Assembly: GCA_029776205.1 (NCBI GenBank)
Contig: JAKOTQ010000061.1
Coordinates: 1-64,000, forward strand
Length of the DNA stretch: 64,000 bases
Source of the DNA: Bacillota bacterium
Lineage (GTDB): Bacteria; Bacillota; UBA4882; UBA8346
Reading direction: 5' to 3'
The position numbers and the translations under genes are program-made. Positions 45,233 to 55,200 of the stretch are shown piece by piece. Each line of letters opens with the position of its first letter. The stretch's first letter is position 1. The notes beneath the pieces are model-generated. The model was not told the DNA's origin. It made no database searches and was given only the letters and a program-made list of their open reading frames with translations.

Positions 45233-45386
45233 ACATCGACACCTCCGGCTCTATAATTCGTGGAAAATTTTCCTTATCCTTCCATTTGATGTTTGTTTCG
45301 TTGCCCCGACCCTTACTTATCTTCCCAGCATTTTTTGGCGTTAGCGTTTCATAATAAGGACAGATGCACCGAAGGAGGCCCTCACG

Positions 45387-45611
45387 ATGGAAACCTACGA
45401 AATTGAACATGTATACTTATGTCCCCATTGCGAAGTCGATACCATTCATTACACCATCAACAACAAACACAACCTTTTAGGGATCGTCTGCTCCCACTGT
45501 CATACACCGTCACTGGTGAAACGGGAAGTACTCACTTATCATCAGTTAAAATGGGAAGATGAACTGCGCCGGATCTTGGATAATTTGGACAATCCCTTCG
45601 ATAAGCACTGA
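45387..45611 (+). CDS. Small zinc-ribbon-like protein (74 residues)
   Basis: A 74-residue protein with CPHC (residues 12-15) and CSHC (35-38) spaced like a zinc ribbon, an acidic linker and a C-terminal helix (LKWEDELRRILDNLDNPFDK). AAGGAGG lies nine bases before ATG, strong support for translation. It is divergent from dprA across 154 bases. Similar short two-knuckle proteins with YLCPHC starts occur in other Bacillota; function is unknown. Confidence 0.75.
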   Translation: METYEIEHVYLCPHCEVDTIHYTINNKHNLLGIVCSHCHTPSLVKREVLTYHQLKWEDELRRILDNLDNPFDKH

Positions 45612-45615
45612 TTTA

Positions 45616-45836
45616 GTTCACAGTACACAGTGCACGGTTTAGGCGCGAGTATAGTTGACAGTGGACAGTTTACAGTTGACAGTTTTCCCACTGTCAACTA
45701 TTTAAAGCTCCTGACCCCTGTCTCCTGTTACTGACTCCTACCAACTACCCACCTTGGACCCCAGCCATTATCTGTACTGTGAACTGTGTACCCTTTGTAA
45801 TTAACTGTCCACTGTACACTGTCAACTGTTAACTAC
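45616..45836. repeat. Largest composite heptad-repeat element (element 6)
   Basis: In order: CACAG-type units TTCACAG, TACACAG, TGCACGG (45617-45637); GACAG-type units TTGACAG, TGGACAG, TTTACAG, TTGACAG (45655-45682); a short complement CTGTCAACTA (45691-45700); AGGAG-complement units around CTCCTGACCCCTGTCTCCTG (45708-45727); complement of the first set, TACTGTGAACTGTGTACC (45775-45792); and complement of the second set, ACTGTCC to CTGTTAAC (45804-45834). All three heptad flavours occur, two with an opposite arm. It occupies the gap between the zinc-ribbon gene and rnjA. Confidence 0.88.
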
Positions 45837-45838
45837 GT

Positions 45839-45867
45839 AAAAAAACATGGCCTTTCAGCCATGTTTC
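45839..45867 (-). terminator. Intrinsic terminator of rnjA
   Basis: ACATGGC/GCCATGT with a six-base loop followed by seven T on the minus strand, 30 bases past the stop. Confidence 0.85.
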
Positions 45868-45897
45868 CATGTTTTTTTATTTCCTATGCAGATTGAT

Positions 45898-47565
45898 TTA
45901 AACTTCCATAATGATCGGCAGAATCATGGGGCGGCGTTTGGTTTTGTCATAAAGATGTTTACTCAACACTTCCCGAATTTGGCTTTTCATCGTGGACCAG
46001 TCGGCCGTCTCAGAACAATTCTCCAAAGCCACCTTCACTTTGGCTTTAGCTTCTTCGATCAAAGCTTCCGACTCCCGAACATACACAAATCCCCGGGAAA
46101 CGATATCTGGTCCGGCCACAATTTGCCCAGTATTTTTATCCATGGTAACAACCACAATCAAAATACCGTCCTGAGACAATTGCTTCCGATCCCGCAGAAC
46201 AATATTACCCACATCGCCGACGCCCAATCCGTCGACAAACACCTTGCCCGACGGCACTTTGCCAGCGATCCTGATTTTTTGCTTGGAAATCTCAATAACA
46301 TCCCCGATCTCGGCAATAACCACATTCTCGCTTTCCACCCCTACATCCGTGGCAAGCTTGGCATGTTGGACCAGGTGCCGGTATTCACCGTGAACCGGAA
46401 TAAAATACTTTGGCTTTGTCAAATTGAGCATTAATTTCAGTTCTTCTTTACTAGCATGGCCCGAAACATGGATCCCGGAAACCGATTCGTAGATTACCCG
46501 AGCCCCTTGTTTAAATAGATGATTGATGGTTCGCGCCACAAATTTTTCATTACCGGGAATGGCAGAAGCCGAAATAATCACAGTATCCCCCGGAATAATC
46601 GTAATTTTCCGATGATCGGAAGTCGCCATTCGGGATAAGGCTGACATAGGCTCTCCCTGACTTCCAGTCGTAATGATGGCAACCTTATCCACAGGGTACC
46701 GATCTACTTCATCGATATCAATTTGCACGCCTTCCGGGATTTGAAGATATCCCAATTCCCGGGCGATAGAAACCACATTAACCATGCTGCGGCCGATAAA
46801 AGCCACCTTGCGGTCATGGCGGAAAGCCGTATTCACAATCTGCTGAATACGATGAATATTGGAAGCGAAAGTGGCCACCAAAATCCGGCCATCAGCTTGC
46901 ATAAAAAGCTCTTCAAAGGTTTGAGCCAGATCTTTTTCAGAACGGGTATATCCCTCCCGCTCTACATTGGTGCTATCCGATAAAAGGGCCAAGACCCCGT
47001 TTTCACCGAGTTCTGCCAATTTGCGAAAATCGGTAGTTTTACCATCCACCGGAGTATGATCGAATTTAAAATCCGCTGTATGAAGTATTGTTCCAATCGA
47101 TGTATGGATCGCTAATGCTACCACTCCGGCGATACTATGGTTGACATGAATAAACTCAATAGAGAAACTTCCAAGCTTAATATGATCTCCGGCTTTAACA
47201 CAATGCATCGTGACGGACTTGGCCATACCATGTTCTTCGAATTTCACTTTTGCCAAGCCCAAAGTGAGCTTCGTTCCATAAATCGGCACGTTCAGCTGTT
47301 TTAAAACATAAGGCAGAGCGCCGATATGATCCTCATGACCATGAGTTAAAATAATCCCCTTGACACGGTCTTTATTTTCCAAAAGGTACGTAATATCCGG
47401 TATCACCAGATCAATACCCAACATATCTTCATCCGGAAACATTAAACCGGCATCAATAACAATTATTTCCTTATTGTGTTCAATGGCGGTCATGTTTTTC
47501 CCAATTTCGCCCAATCCGCCTAACGGAACAATAAATACATGATCTTGTTTTCCAAAAAGAGCCAA
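45898..47565 (-). CDS. rnjA: Ribonuclease J
   Basis: A 555-residue metallo-beta-lactamase/beta-CASP ribonuclease for 5'-to-3' mRNA decay and processing. Motifs are FIVPLGGLGEIGKNM, VIDAGLMFP, the metal site LTHGHEDHIGALP, HTADFKFDHTPVDG, LLSDSTNVEREGYT, the beta-CASP part VATFASNIHRIQQ and TTGSQGEPMSALSRM, SVSGIHVSGHASKEEL and FIPVHGEYRHLVQH. The start is TTG 47565, nine bases after GGAGGTG. An upstream in-frame GTG lies inside that site. One of the paralog pair J1/J2; which cannot be told. Confidence 0.94.
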   Translation of the reverse strand: MALFGKQDHVFIVPLGGLGEIGKNMTAIEHNKEIIVIDAGLMFPDEDMLGIDLVIPDITYLLENKDRVKGIILTHGHEDHIGALPYVLKQLNVPIYGTKLTLGLAKVKFEEHGMAKSVTMHCVKAGDHIKLGSFSIEFIHVNHSIAGVVALAIHTSIGTILHTADFKFDHTPVDGKTTDFRKLAELGENGVLALLSDSTNVEREGYTRSEKDLAQTFEELFMQADGRILVATFASNIHRIQQIVNTAFRHDRKVAFIGRSMVNVVSIARELGYLQIPEGVQIDIDEVDRYPVDKVAIITTGSQGEPMSALSRMATSDHRKITIIPGDTVIISASAIPGNEKFVARTINHLFKQGARVIYESVSGIHVSGHASKEELKLMLNLTKPKYFIPVHGEYRHLVQHAKLATDVGVESENVVIAEIGDVIEISKQKIRIAGKVPSGKVFVDGLGVGDVGNIVLRDRKQLSQDGILIVVVTMDKNTGQIVAGPDIVSRGFVYVRESEALIEEAKAKVKVALENCSETADWSTMKSQIREVLSKHLYDKTKRRPMILPIIMEV

Positions 47566-47697
47566 TAAAAAAAACACCTCCTATGTGCTTTCTAAGTACT
47601 AAACGAGTTACAGTCCAAAAGTCATTTGTCATCCTTAATTTTCCGCTCAACATGTCACGAGAAAAAGACAGCCACGATCCGCACCCATTGTCTATTC

Positions 47698-47727
47698 ATT
47701 ATAGCAAAACCGGAGAATATATAACAA
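47698..47727 (-). promoter_or_regulatory. Extended -10 promoter of rnjA
   Basis: TTGTTA (47727-47722) and TATAAT (47703-47698) are separated by 18 bases, with TGC directly before the -10 (extended -10). It gives a leader of about 125 bases. The rest of the 290-base gap shows nothing else. Confidence 0.6.
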
Positions 47728-47857
47728 GTACCAAAAGTGTTCACCGACACCCCTGTAAGCTCCCTATGTCTCCTGATTTTTTTAACAGTATTATTTTGTT
47801 CAAAAAATGTAAAAATACTAGTGCCTAAGGAATTTTTATAATGCAGGAGGATAAAAC

Positions 47858-48043
47858 GTGGATTATAAGGGACGGATCGAACTGAACAATGTCACACAGG
47901 AGTGCAGTGAATACGTGCCAATTCAAGCGGCTAAAAGCTTATCCATGGCCTATGGAGAAGAGGAAATAGAAGACGCAGGTTGCGATTCCTGCGTCCATTA
48001 TAACAGCGGTGAATGTGAAATCTATAAGCGCGAAAAATACTGA
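47858..48043 (+). CDS. Small Cys-containing protein of unknown function (61 residues)
   Basis: A 61-residue acidic protein starting at GTG with AGGAGG eight bases upstream. The C-terminus has CDSCVHYNSGEC, a CxxC-x7-C cluster with an upstream Cys in TQECSEY, suggesting a bound metal. I do not recognise the family. It stands alone on the plus strand, convergent with comFB after only five bases, with no terminator visible between them. Confidence 0.65.
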   Translation: MDYKGRIELNNVTQECSEYVPIQAAKSLSMAYGEEEIEDAGCDSCVHYNSGECEIYKREKY

Positions 48044-48048
48044 AAAAA

Positions 48049-48312
48049 TTAATGGTTGGGCTGCTGAGCAACGCGTTTTGCCGCCTCGATGATCATAACC
48101 ATTGCATCAGCCCTAATTTGCCGATCATCCCGGGATACTCTGGTAAAAATCTCCCCTTCCTGGCTGACCGCATACATACCCCGCAATTGCTTTAAGGCAA
48201 TGACCATGGTATCGGCACGGCAGCGATCACATGAACAATATTGGGGGGTTCTTTCGATAAATTCTTGATAAACCTCTAATACAACATCTTCCATATAATT
48301 TTTGAAATTCAT
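48049..48312 (-). CDS. comFB: ComFB family protein
   Basis: An 87-residue protein of the late competence development ComFB family. It has the N-terminal helix FKNYMEDVVLEVYQEFIE, the family motif YCSCDRCRADTMVIALKQL with three Cys, and a C-terminal helix (IRADAMVMIIEAAKRVAQQ). In Bacillus comFB lies in the comF operon; here it stands alone. Recent work on cyanobacterial homologs reports cyclic-dinucleotide binding, which would fit the HD-GYP regulator at 55 kb, but that link is speculative. Confidence 0.85.
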   Translation of the reverse strand: MNFKNYMEDVVLEVYQEFIERTPQYCSCDRCRADTMVIALKQLRGMYAVSQEGEIFTRVSRDDRQIRADAMVMIIEAAKRVAQQPNH

Positions 48313-48436
48313 CGATACACCGCCTTCAATATAATAACTGAAAGAGTTTTTCTTCTCAGAACCATCATTGTATTAAATTCACCACATTCACCATTTTTTC
48401 CTGCATTCACCAATAATTTTATGTGAATTCTGCCAA

Positions 48437-48468
48437 ATAAAAAACGAAGGGATTCCCTTCGTTTTTTA
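48437..48468. terminator. Intrinsic terminator
   Basis: AAAACGAAGGGA/TCCCTTCGTTTT, almost loopless perfect stem with T runs on both strands. It ends the DUF2721 gene on the minus strand. Confidence 0.85.
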
Positions 48469-48540
48469 CTCATTGACGGTATCCTGGAGCGTTCCAACAC
48501 TTTTCTTATCGGCACCAATAATGGTAATATTTAGACTTTT

Positions 48541-49059
48541 TTAACAAACCTTGTCTCCGTCACACTTCCTCTTTTCATTTTCCAAATCCCGCAGATGTAC
48601 CGTGAGTGCATCCACTGAAATCTGGATCTCCCGCATGGACAATCCCAGCGAAGCCATTAATCCGAGCAGGCTCAAACCGAAAATCAGCTCTGCTAAAAAA
48701 TAACGGTGATAAAAGAGGAGCAACATGCAAAAGACACACAAGAAAAAACTGAATACGCCCAAAAACTGCATATCTTTGATTAACCCGATACGTCGCTTTA
48801 AATTCTCAATTTGCTCCAACAAAAGCTCATCTGGGTTATTAATATATTTGGCATGAAGTTCCCGGACAAGCTGGGCCAAGACTAAAAATCGGTTGGTATA
48901 AGCCAGCAACAATAAAGATATAGCCGGAAAAAGCAATGCCGGTGTAGTTAAAGTTAACTCTCTCTCAAACCCCATAGGCTTTAATTTAGGAGCCAGCACT
49001 CCCATGAGGATTAATACAGCGACGATGATTGCAGCGAAATAAAGCCATACTTTTTTCAT
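48541..49059 (-). CDS. DUF2721-like membrane protein
   Basis: A 172-residue membrane protein of the DUF2721 type, function unknown. Helix one (VWLYFAAIIVAVLILMGV) is followed by the family segment LTTPALLFPAISLLLLAYTNRF, a cytoplasmic helix (NLKRRIGLIKDMQFL) and two close helices (FSFFLCVFCMLLLFYHRYF, AELIFGLSLLGLMASLGLSM), then a charged tail. GAGGAGG precedes ATG. It is the last gene of a minus-strand run behind manA, 30 bases from it. Confidence 0.72.
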   Translation of the reverse strand: MKKVWLYFAAIIVAVLILMGVLAPKLKPMGFERELTLTTPALLFPAISLLLLAYTNRFLVLAQLVRELHAKYINNPDELLLEQIENLKRRIGLIKDMQFLGVFSFFLCVFCMLLLFYHRYFLAELIFGLSLLGLMASLGLSMREIQISVDALTVHLRDLENEKRKCDGDKVC

Positions 49060-49089
49060 AGTACCTCCTCTTTCATCGCATCTTCGTTC

Positions 49090-50070
49090 TTAAGAAACAT
49101 AAGTTTTTAATGCTTTAAAAGAACCTTCCAACGTATAATCGCCCATTGCGGCCGGAATCATCAGCGACTCGGGAATATTTAGCACCAAAACGCCACCTTC
49201 AAAATAAATCTTCGCAGTTCCCGCAAAAAAGGTATACAACACAAACCGGCTGCCATCGGCGCATTCCGGCCACTCCCCATCCCCAATCATTAATTCCACC
49301 GTAAAATACGGGGTTCGAGCGATAACCGCTTTCGCCTGTCCCGGTCCAATCTGCTCCGGTTCCGGATGGGAAAAATGGGCCGGATCTCCCGGCGAAAAAT
49401 CCATTACTTGCATCGCTTTTTCAATATGTAAAGGCCGTTCTTGACCGCTGGCATCTTTCCTCCGGTAATCATAGATCCGATAAGTCGCATTGGAATTTTG
49501 CTGAATCTCCGCAAGGACAATACCCTTCCCAAGCCCGTGGACAGTCCCGGCCGGGATCACAATCACATCACCGACGCATACTTTTCGAAAATAAAGGCAA
49601 GTTTCGATATTGCCTTCCGCCAATGCTGCCTGAAACTCGGCCGCAGTAACTCCCGGCTGCAAGCCATAAACGATCGCCGCCTCCGCTTCAGCTCCGATAA
49701 TATACCACATCTCCGTTTTTCCATAAGTTTCACTTTCAAACCGCCGGGCATAATCGTCGTTAGGATGGACCTGCACCGACAAGGGTAGGTTTGCGTCAAT
49801 CAACTTCACTAACAGAGGGAATCTTTGCCGGAAGGCTGGCTCCAACGCCCGTCCCAACACTTCCTCTCCGGCCTTCTCCAGTAACTCCGGTAGTGTCAAG
49901 CCGGCCAGCGGGCCGTTGCAAATTACGCTGACTCCGTCGGGATGCGCTGATATTTCCCAGCTTTCAGCGACATTACCCGGCGGCAGCTTCCGACCCAACC
50001 GTTCTAAAGAGCGGCCTCCCCATAAATAATCCTTATAGACTGGCGTAAATCTAAACGGATACAACGCCAT
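49090..50070 (-). CDS. manA: Mannose-6-phosphate isomerase, class I
   Basis: A 326-residue zinc cupin enzyme interconverting mannose 6-phosphate and fructose 6-phosphate. Visible are FTPVYKDYLWGGRSL, the zinc-binding LPLSVQVHPNDDYA, KTEMWYIIGAE, the second cupin motif IPAGTVHGLGKGIVLAEIQQ and the catalytic-region ATYRIYDYRR. The length is that of the short Bacillus-type ManA. It links mannose or mannan breakdown, or mannosylated polymer synthesis, to glycolysis. It lies 20 bases from the M50 protease gene upstream. Confidence 0.93.
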   Translation of the reverse strand: MALYPFRFTPVYKDYLWGGRSLERLGRKLPPGNVAESWEISAHPDGVSVICNGPLAGLTLPELLEKAGEEVLGRALEPAFRQRFPLLVKLIDANLPLSVQVHPNDDYARRFESETYGKTEMWYIIGAEAEAAIVYGLQPGVTAAEFQAALAEGNIETCLYFRKVCVGDVIVIPAGTVHGLGKGIVLAEIQQNSNATYRIYDYRRKDASGQERPLHIEKAMQVMDFSPGDPAHFSHPEPEQIGPGQAKAVIARTPYFTVELMIGDGEWPECADGSRFVLYTFFAGTAKIYFEGGVLVLNIPESLMIPAAMGDYTLEGSFKALKTYVS

Positions 50071-50089
50071 CGATCTGAAACTCCGTTAT

Positions 50090-50749
50090 TTATATAGAAT
50101 TTCCCAGACCGAACATTTGAAAAATGAAGCGGGCTAAAAATGCAATAACCCGGCCAATGGGCAGAATATCAACATCAATCACAGTCTCCAGCAAAATAAT
50201 ACCGATCAATACCATGCTGCCATATTTATAAAAAGCGACCTTCAGATGAAAATGTTTGTCGGGAATCAGCACCGAAATCAAATGAGAACCATCCAGCGGC
50301 GGAATCGGAAGCAGGTTAAACACAGCCAGGCCGATATTAATCAGTACAAAATTGATCATCATGATAAGCAACGCTTCTCCCAGATAGGGCTGGGCAAACC
50401 ATTGTTTGCCAAAAATTAGCAACAACTTAAGAAGAAGTCCAAAAAAGACCGCAGACACAATATTGGAAACCGGACCGGCTAAAGAGACTAAAACCTCATC
50501 CCGTCGAGGCTTTTGAAATGCCCTTGGATCAATCATCACCGGTTTTGCCCAACCAAACCCGAGTAACAGCAGACAAATAAAACCCATTGGATCAATATGT
50601 ACCAGAGGATTGAGAGTCAGCCGGCCTTCCGACGTCCGGTCTCCAAGCCGTGTGGCAGTATACGCATGAGCAAACTCATGAATCGATAAAGCGAATAAAA
50701 TTGCCGGTAAACGCAGAAGAGTTGTAACCAGTTGAACAGATGAGAACAA
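50090..50749 (-). CDS. Site-2 protease family membrane metalloprotease (M50)
   Basis: A 219-residue integral membrane protein with about five helices. It carries the zinc motif LSIHEFAHAYTATRLGD (HExxH) near residue 24 and the second metal ligand in NLLPIPPLDGSH near 145. A short Rv2625/YwhC-like member without a PDZ or CBS domain, so it probably cleaves small membrane substrates. Substrates unknown. In many Bacillota a homolog lies near scpA/scpB or trpS, not manA. Confidence 0.9.
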   Translation of the reverse strand: MFSSVQLVTTLLRLPAILFALSIHEFAHAYTATRLGDRTSEGRLTLNPLVHIDPMGFICLLLLGFGWAKPVMIDPRAFQKPRRDEVLVSLAGPVSNIVSAVFFGLLLKLLLIFGKQWFAQPYLGEALLIMMINFVLINIGLAVFNLLPIPPLDGSHLISVLIPDKHFHLKVAFYKYGSMVLIGIILLETVIDVDILPIGRVIAFLARFIFQMFGLGNSI

Positions 50750-50815
50750 GATAACCTCCTAAAGTGCTTCATATTTTTGATTCGACGATCATCAAAGCTG
50801 AAATTTTAATCTCAA

Positions 50816-51616
50816 TTAATCCATCTTCCATTGTTTTTTAAGCCATGTTGCACATAAATCTTTCCAGACCGCCACCTCAGGGATACTCGGCGCCAACCCC
50901 AAGCCGTGTTTTCCCTCAGGGAAGATATGCAACTCAAAAGGCACTTGACAGCGGCTCAATGCTGCCGCCATCATCAACGAATTCTCCACCGGTACCGAAG
51001 CATCGTTGGCCGTATGCCATAAAAAGGTCGGCGGTGTATTGACGGAAACATTTTGTTCGAGAGACAGCCTGGCAATTAACTGGGACTCCGGCATTTCGCC
51101 CAACAACCTTTCCCTGGAACCTTGATGCGCAAATTCACCGTTCATGGTTATAACCGGATATCCCAATACCATCAGCCCAGGTCTGGAACTCATCCGTTCC
51201 ACCGGATCAACCGCGTTACAATCTCCTTCATCAAAATATATACCGGTTGAAGCAGCCAAATGACCGCCGGCCGAAAAACCTAAGATACCAATTTTTTCAG
51301 GATCCAGATTCCAGTCGCTAGCCCGATACCGCACAAAGCGAATAGCCCGGCTCGCATCCTTATGTGGCACAGGATGCCGATAGGGAGCAACCCGGTAATG
51401 TAACACAAAGGCCGAGATCCCTAGGGAATTTAACCACTCGGCCACTGGTGCCCCCTCATGTTCCGCCCGATGGTGGTAACCACCTCCCGGGCAAACGATG
51501 ATCGCCCCATGGGGCTCCCCCTTTTTAAGTAAAAACGGAACCAAATAGGGAATCTCTTCCGGCAAATCCTGACGGTAACCCGGCATTTCCTGAACATTTG
51601 GCCATAATTTAAGCAT
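50816..51616 (-). CDS. Alpha/beta hydrolase, acetyl-xylan-esterase-like
   Basis: A 266-residue cytoplasmic esterase of the BD-FAE/dienelactone-hydrolase type. Family motifs are the oxyanion ICPGGGYHHRAEHEG, SAFVLHYRVAPYRHPVPHKD, nucleophile Ser in LGFSAGGHLAA, an Asp in TANDASVPVENSL and the catalytic His in EGKHGLGLA. No signal peptide, so it would act on imported acetylated or feruloylated oligosaccharides. This matches the pectate lyase, CBM-like proteins and manA in suggesting plant-polymer use. GGGG lies before ATG. Confidence 0.85.
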   Translation of the reverse strand: MLKLWPNVQEMPGYRQDLPEEIPYLVPFLLKKGEPHGAIIVCPGGGYHHRAEHEGAPVAEWLNSLGISAFVLHYRVAPYRHPVPHKDASRAIRFVRYRASDWNLDPEKIGILGFSAGGHLAASTGIYFDEGDCNAVDPVERMSSRPGLMVLGYPVITMNGEFAHQGSRERLLGEMPESQLIARLSLEQNVSVNTPPTFLWHTANDASVPVENSLMMAAALSRCQVPFELHIFPEGKHGLGLAPSIPEVAVWKDLCATWLKKQWKMD

Positions 51617-51825
51617 TATACTATCCCCTTTAATTCATTGATTCATTGCTTATTTCATTCACGAAGACCCTCGTTAGTTCCTGCTCACTACGGACTTAAA
51701 ATTGATATGCTGAATGCCGATACACGAAATACATGGCAGCTTCATGCCAGAATATTCAGTAAAGAATTTATACCAATATTCCGACAATAAATAAATAAAC
51801 TACTTTAGACACATGGAGGCATAAC

Positions 51826-52221
51826 GTGTATCTTCCATCGAAAGCTGGAAAACGCACCAACCGATTGACCATCGGCTATATCGGCCAGCATGCTTATAAC
51901 GGTATTGGCCTGCAAATTATGAATGGCATTTATAACGCAGCCAAAGACTATGATCTTAATTTGCTATGCTTTGTCGGAGGTTCCACCATCAGCCAACGGG
52001 AGATCAACCTTTCTGAGATGACCGCCATCAACCTGTTAACTTCAGACAGTCTTGACGGGTTAATTTCTTGGACATCTTCCCTCTATTATTATATGAACGA
52101 AGATGCAGTCAACTCTTTTTTGCAAAAATTTCACTCCCTGCCCATGGTCAGTATTTCCCTGGCCTTTAAGGGGGTATCCCTTCGATCCAGATCGATAATC
52201 GCCAGGGAATCCACCTGCTGA
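51826..52221 (+). CDS. Hybrid sensor kinase, N-terminal sugar-receptor part (upstream piece of a frameshifted gene)
   Basis: The frame starts at GTG 51826 with ATGGAGG seven bases upstream and encodes the first lobe of a LacI/periplasmic-binding-protein-like sensor (LTIGYIGQHAYNGIGLQIMN, GIYNAAKDYDLNLLCFVGG). It lacks a signal peptide and helix-turn-helix. After LAFKG the frame runs into nonsense and stops. The conserved continuation IPSIQIDNRQGIHLL is in the next frame and is reached by adding one base to the G5 run at 52170-52174. So this and the following entry are one gene of about 1,139 residues. Confidence 0.75.
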   Translation: MYLPSKAGKRTNRLTIGYIGQHAYNGIGLQIMNGIYNAAKDYDLNLLCFVGGSTISQREINLSEMTAINLLTSDSLDGLISWTSSLYYYMNEDAVNSFLQKFHSLPMVSISLAFKGVSLRSRSIIARESTC

Positions 52222-55200
52222 TGCAACATCTGATCGAAACCCATCATTTGCAGCGATTCGCCTTTATTAGAGGAAGAGAAGGCCATGAGTCTTCAAGGGA
52301 ACGTTTTCAAGCGTATCTCGATATCCTACGGAAATATCAGATTCCCTTCGACCCAAACCTGGTCGTTGAAACTGATGATATTTTTCCCAGCGAAGCCGTC
52401 AGAGCCATCGAAGTCCTCTTTGACCAACGTAAACTCCGGCCTAAAGAAGATGTTGAGGCCATTCTTACGGTTTCTGATGTCTTTTCCTCTGTCGTCGTTG
52501 ACGAATTGAACCGCCGCGGGATCAAAGTCCCCAATGATGTGGCGGTCGTCGGTTTTAACAACCGTTTGGAAAGCTACCAGTGCTGGCCTCCCTTAACAAC
52601 AGTGGACGTAGATTTTTATCAAACCGGCTACGTCGCTGTTGAAAACTTGCTTAAACAGATCCATCATCTTTCCTGTCCAGAGACAACCAGAATCCCAGCT
52701 AAACTCATCATTCGTCAATCTTGCGGATGTTTTGAGCGAAGTATCAGGCGGACAACGGCTACCCCAACCGTCACACATGCCCAAACTGAGCCGTCTACAA
52801 TCACGATTGCGGAAAGAAATCGTCTGATCGAAGCCATTAGCGCCGATTCCGAGCTACCTGCAGATCCCATTCGGAAATTCATCAGTGTAGTGATTGATTT
52901 CTTTGAAAAAAATGGAGATAAAGTTGAACTTCTCCATACACTTGGCGATTATATTAATCAAACCAAAAAAATACCTTGTTATTTGCTCCACTGGCAAAAT
53001 GTAGTGACTGAACTGCGCAAAATGCTTCTTCCCCAATTACAGGAAAAAGAGCTGTTCCATACCGCTGAGGACCTTTGGCACCAGATCCGGATCCTACTCT
53101 TCAAAAGTTTGGAATACACTTTTCCAAAATCGTTCTTCTTTGACTTAGATCCGAATCATCTGGCTCAGGTGGGAGGTTTATTTAATGATGCCCGAAATTT
53201 GGAAGAGCTCACCACATTAATTTCCCAAGAGCTTTTATCATTGAACATTCCAGGATGTTATTTGGCGCTTTATGAAAATCCCGCTAATCCCAAAGATAAA
53301 GCCCGCCTCATTCTGGCGTTCAATGAGGAGGGCCGCATCTCTGAAGCCGAAAATCAAAGCTTTCCTTCTTATCAGATCCTACCCCAACGGTTTCTGAATA
53401 CTTCACGGCGAGTCAGCTACCTGATTGAATCCTGTTTTTACAAAGACCGGGAATTGGGTTATGTTGTATTTGAAATGGGTCCTCTGGAGGGTGCTCTTTA
53501 TGAGTTTTTCCGGGCTAATTTCAACTCTTCCTTGCACAGCGCTTTAACGATTGAAGAGCAAAAAAGAATCGAAAAAGAGCGGGAAGAACTTCTTCGCACA
53601 TTGGAGATAAAAAATCGGGAACTGGAAGACAAAAATGAAGACATCAAAAAGGTAAATCACCAATTAAAGCAAGCGATTGAAGATACGAAACTGGCCAACG
53701 AAGCCAAAAGCCGGTTTTTGGCCAATATCAGTCATGAAATCCGAACACCGTTAAATTGTATCATCGGCTTTGCTGAAATTATGAAGAATACCATCCATAT
53801 CGAGGAACGCCAACGTTATCTCAACCTGATCGTCGACGAATCCGAAAAAATGCTCGAGCTCATCAATCAGCTCCTGGACATCTCCAAAATCGAGACTGGG
53901 AAGCTGCGCCTGGTCAACGAACCCTTTAATCTTAGGGAAGTAATGGAATCCATCACTTCAGCTTATTCCACTCTGGCCCATAATAAAGGCCTTACTTACC
54001 GGGTACATATTGCTGAAGATATTCCGGAGACACTTATGGGCGATGCATTACGTTTACGGCAAATTTTGATCAATCTTATCGGAAATGCCATTAAATTTAC
54101 ATTTAAAGGTCATATTTCCACCGACGTTAAAATGGTCAGCCATACCGATACAGAGATCACCTTACGGTTCGAGATTGAAGATACGGGCATTGGTATCCCA
54201 GCCGACAAACAACAGTTAATCTTCGAACCCTTTGTCCAGGCGGAAGACACGACCACCCGCAAATTTGGAGGAACCGGATTGGGAACCAGTATCTCCAAAG
54301 AATTGGTTGAATTAATGCACGGCCAAATCGGAGTGAACAGTCACCCAGGAATCGGAAGTACCTTTTGGTTTACAGCCCGGTTCGAAAAAACATCGTCATC
54401 GGCATCACCGGCCTCTTTTCTATTCAATGAACCATTGGAAAACATACCGTTGATCCCAAATGCCCAAATCTTATTGGTCGAAGATTATCCAACCAACCGC
54501 GAGGTGGCATTAGCTCATCTAAAAAACCTCGGCTGCTCCGTTCATATCGCTGAAAACGGCAAAATCGCCGTTGAAAAATTTCGAAAAAACCCCGTTGATC
54601 TCATCCTCATGGACGTACAAATGCCGGAGATGGATGGTTATCAAGCCACTCAACTGATCCGGACGCTTCCGGGCGGTCAGTCCGTCCCGATTATTGGAAT
54701 GACTGCCAACGCATTTGATTCGGACCTCTCCAACTGCTTTAAATTCGGCATGAACGATGTGATCACGAAACCATTTCGGAAAAAACTGTTTCTGGAAAAG
54801 GTGGTTGATTGGCTGTCTTTTACGGACAATTCGCCAACCAATCAGGATTCATCCCCATCGAGAACACCATCCGAAACTAATGCTACCCCATTACCATCCG
54901 GCCACCTTCCGCTGGATTGGGAACGTACCTTGGAGGAATTTGATAATGATCAGCCATTTATACTTAACCTGATTCGAGAATTCGTAACACATGGCCGAAA
55001 ACAACTCCAGATCATCCAGGATGCTATCGCCGTCCAAGACGGAACGACGATATACCGGGAAGCCCACGCCATCAAAGGAGGTGCCGAAAATCTCAATGCC
55101 CGTTTACTGGCTGAAGCTGCCCGTTCCCTTGAATATCTGGGAAAAAATAATCGGCTGAATCATCCCAACATTTCAGAGATCATCGAAACAATCAGAGAAG

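Noticed and set aside
48309-48518. Open frame of 69 codons upstream of comFB
   Set aside because: It reads through a perfect intrinsic terminator and has no Shine-Dalgarno.
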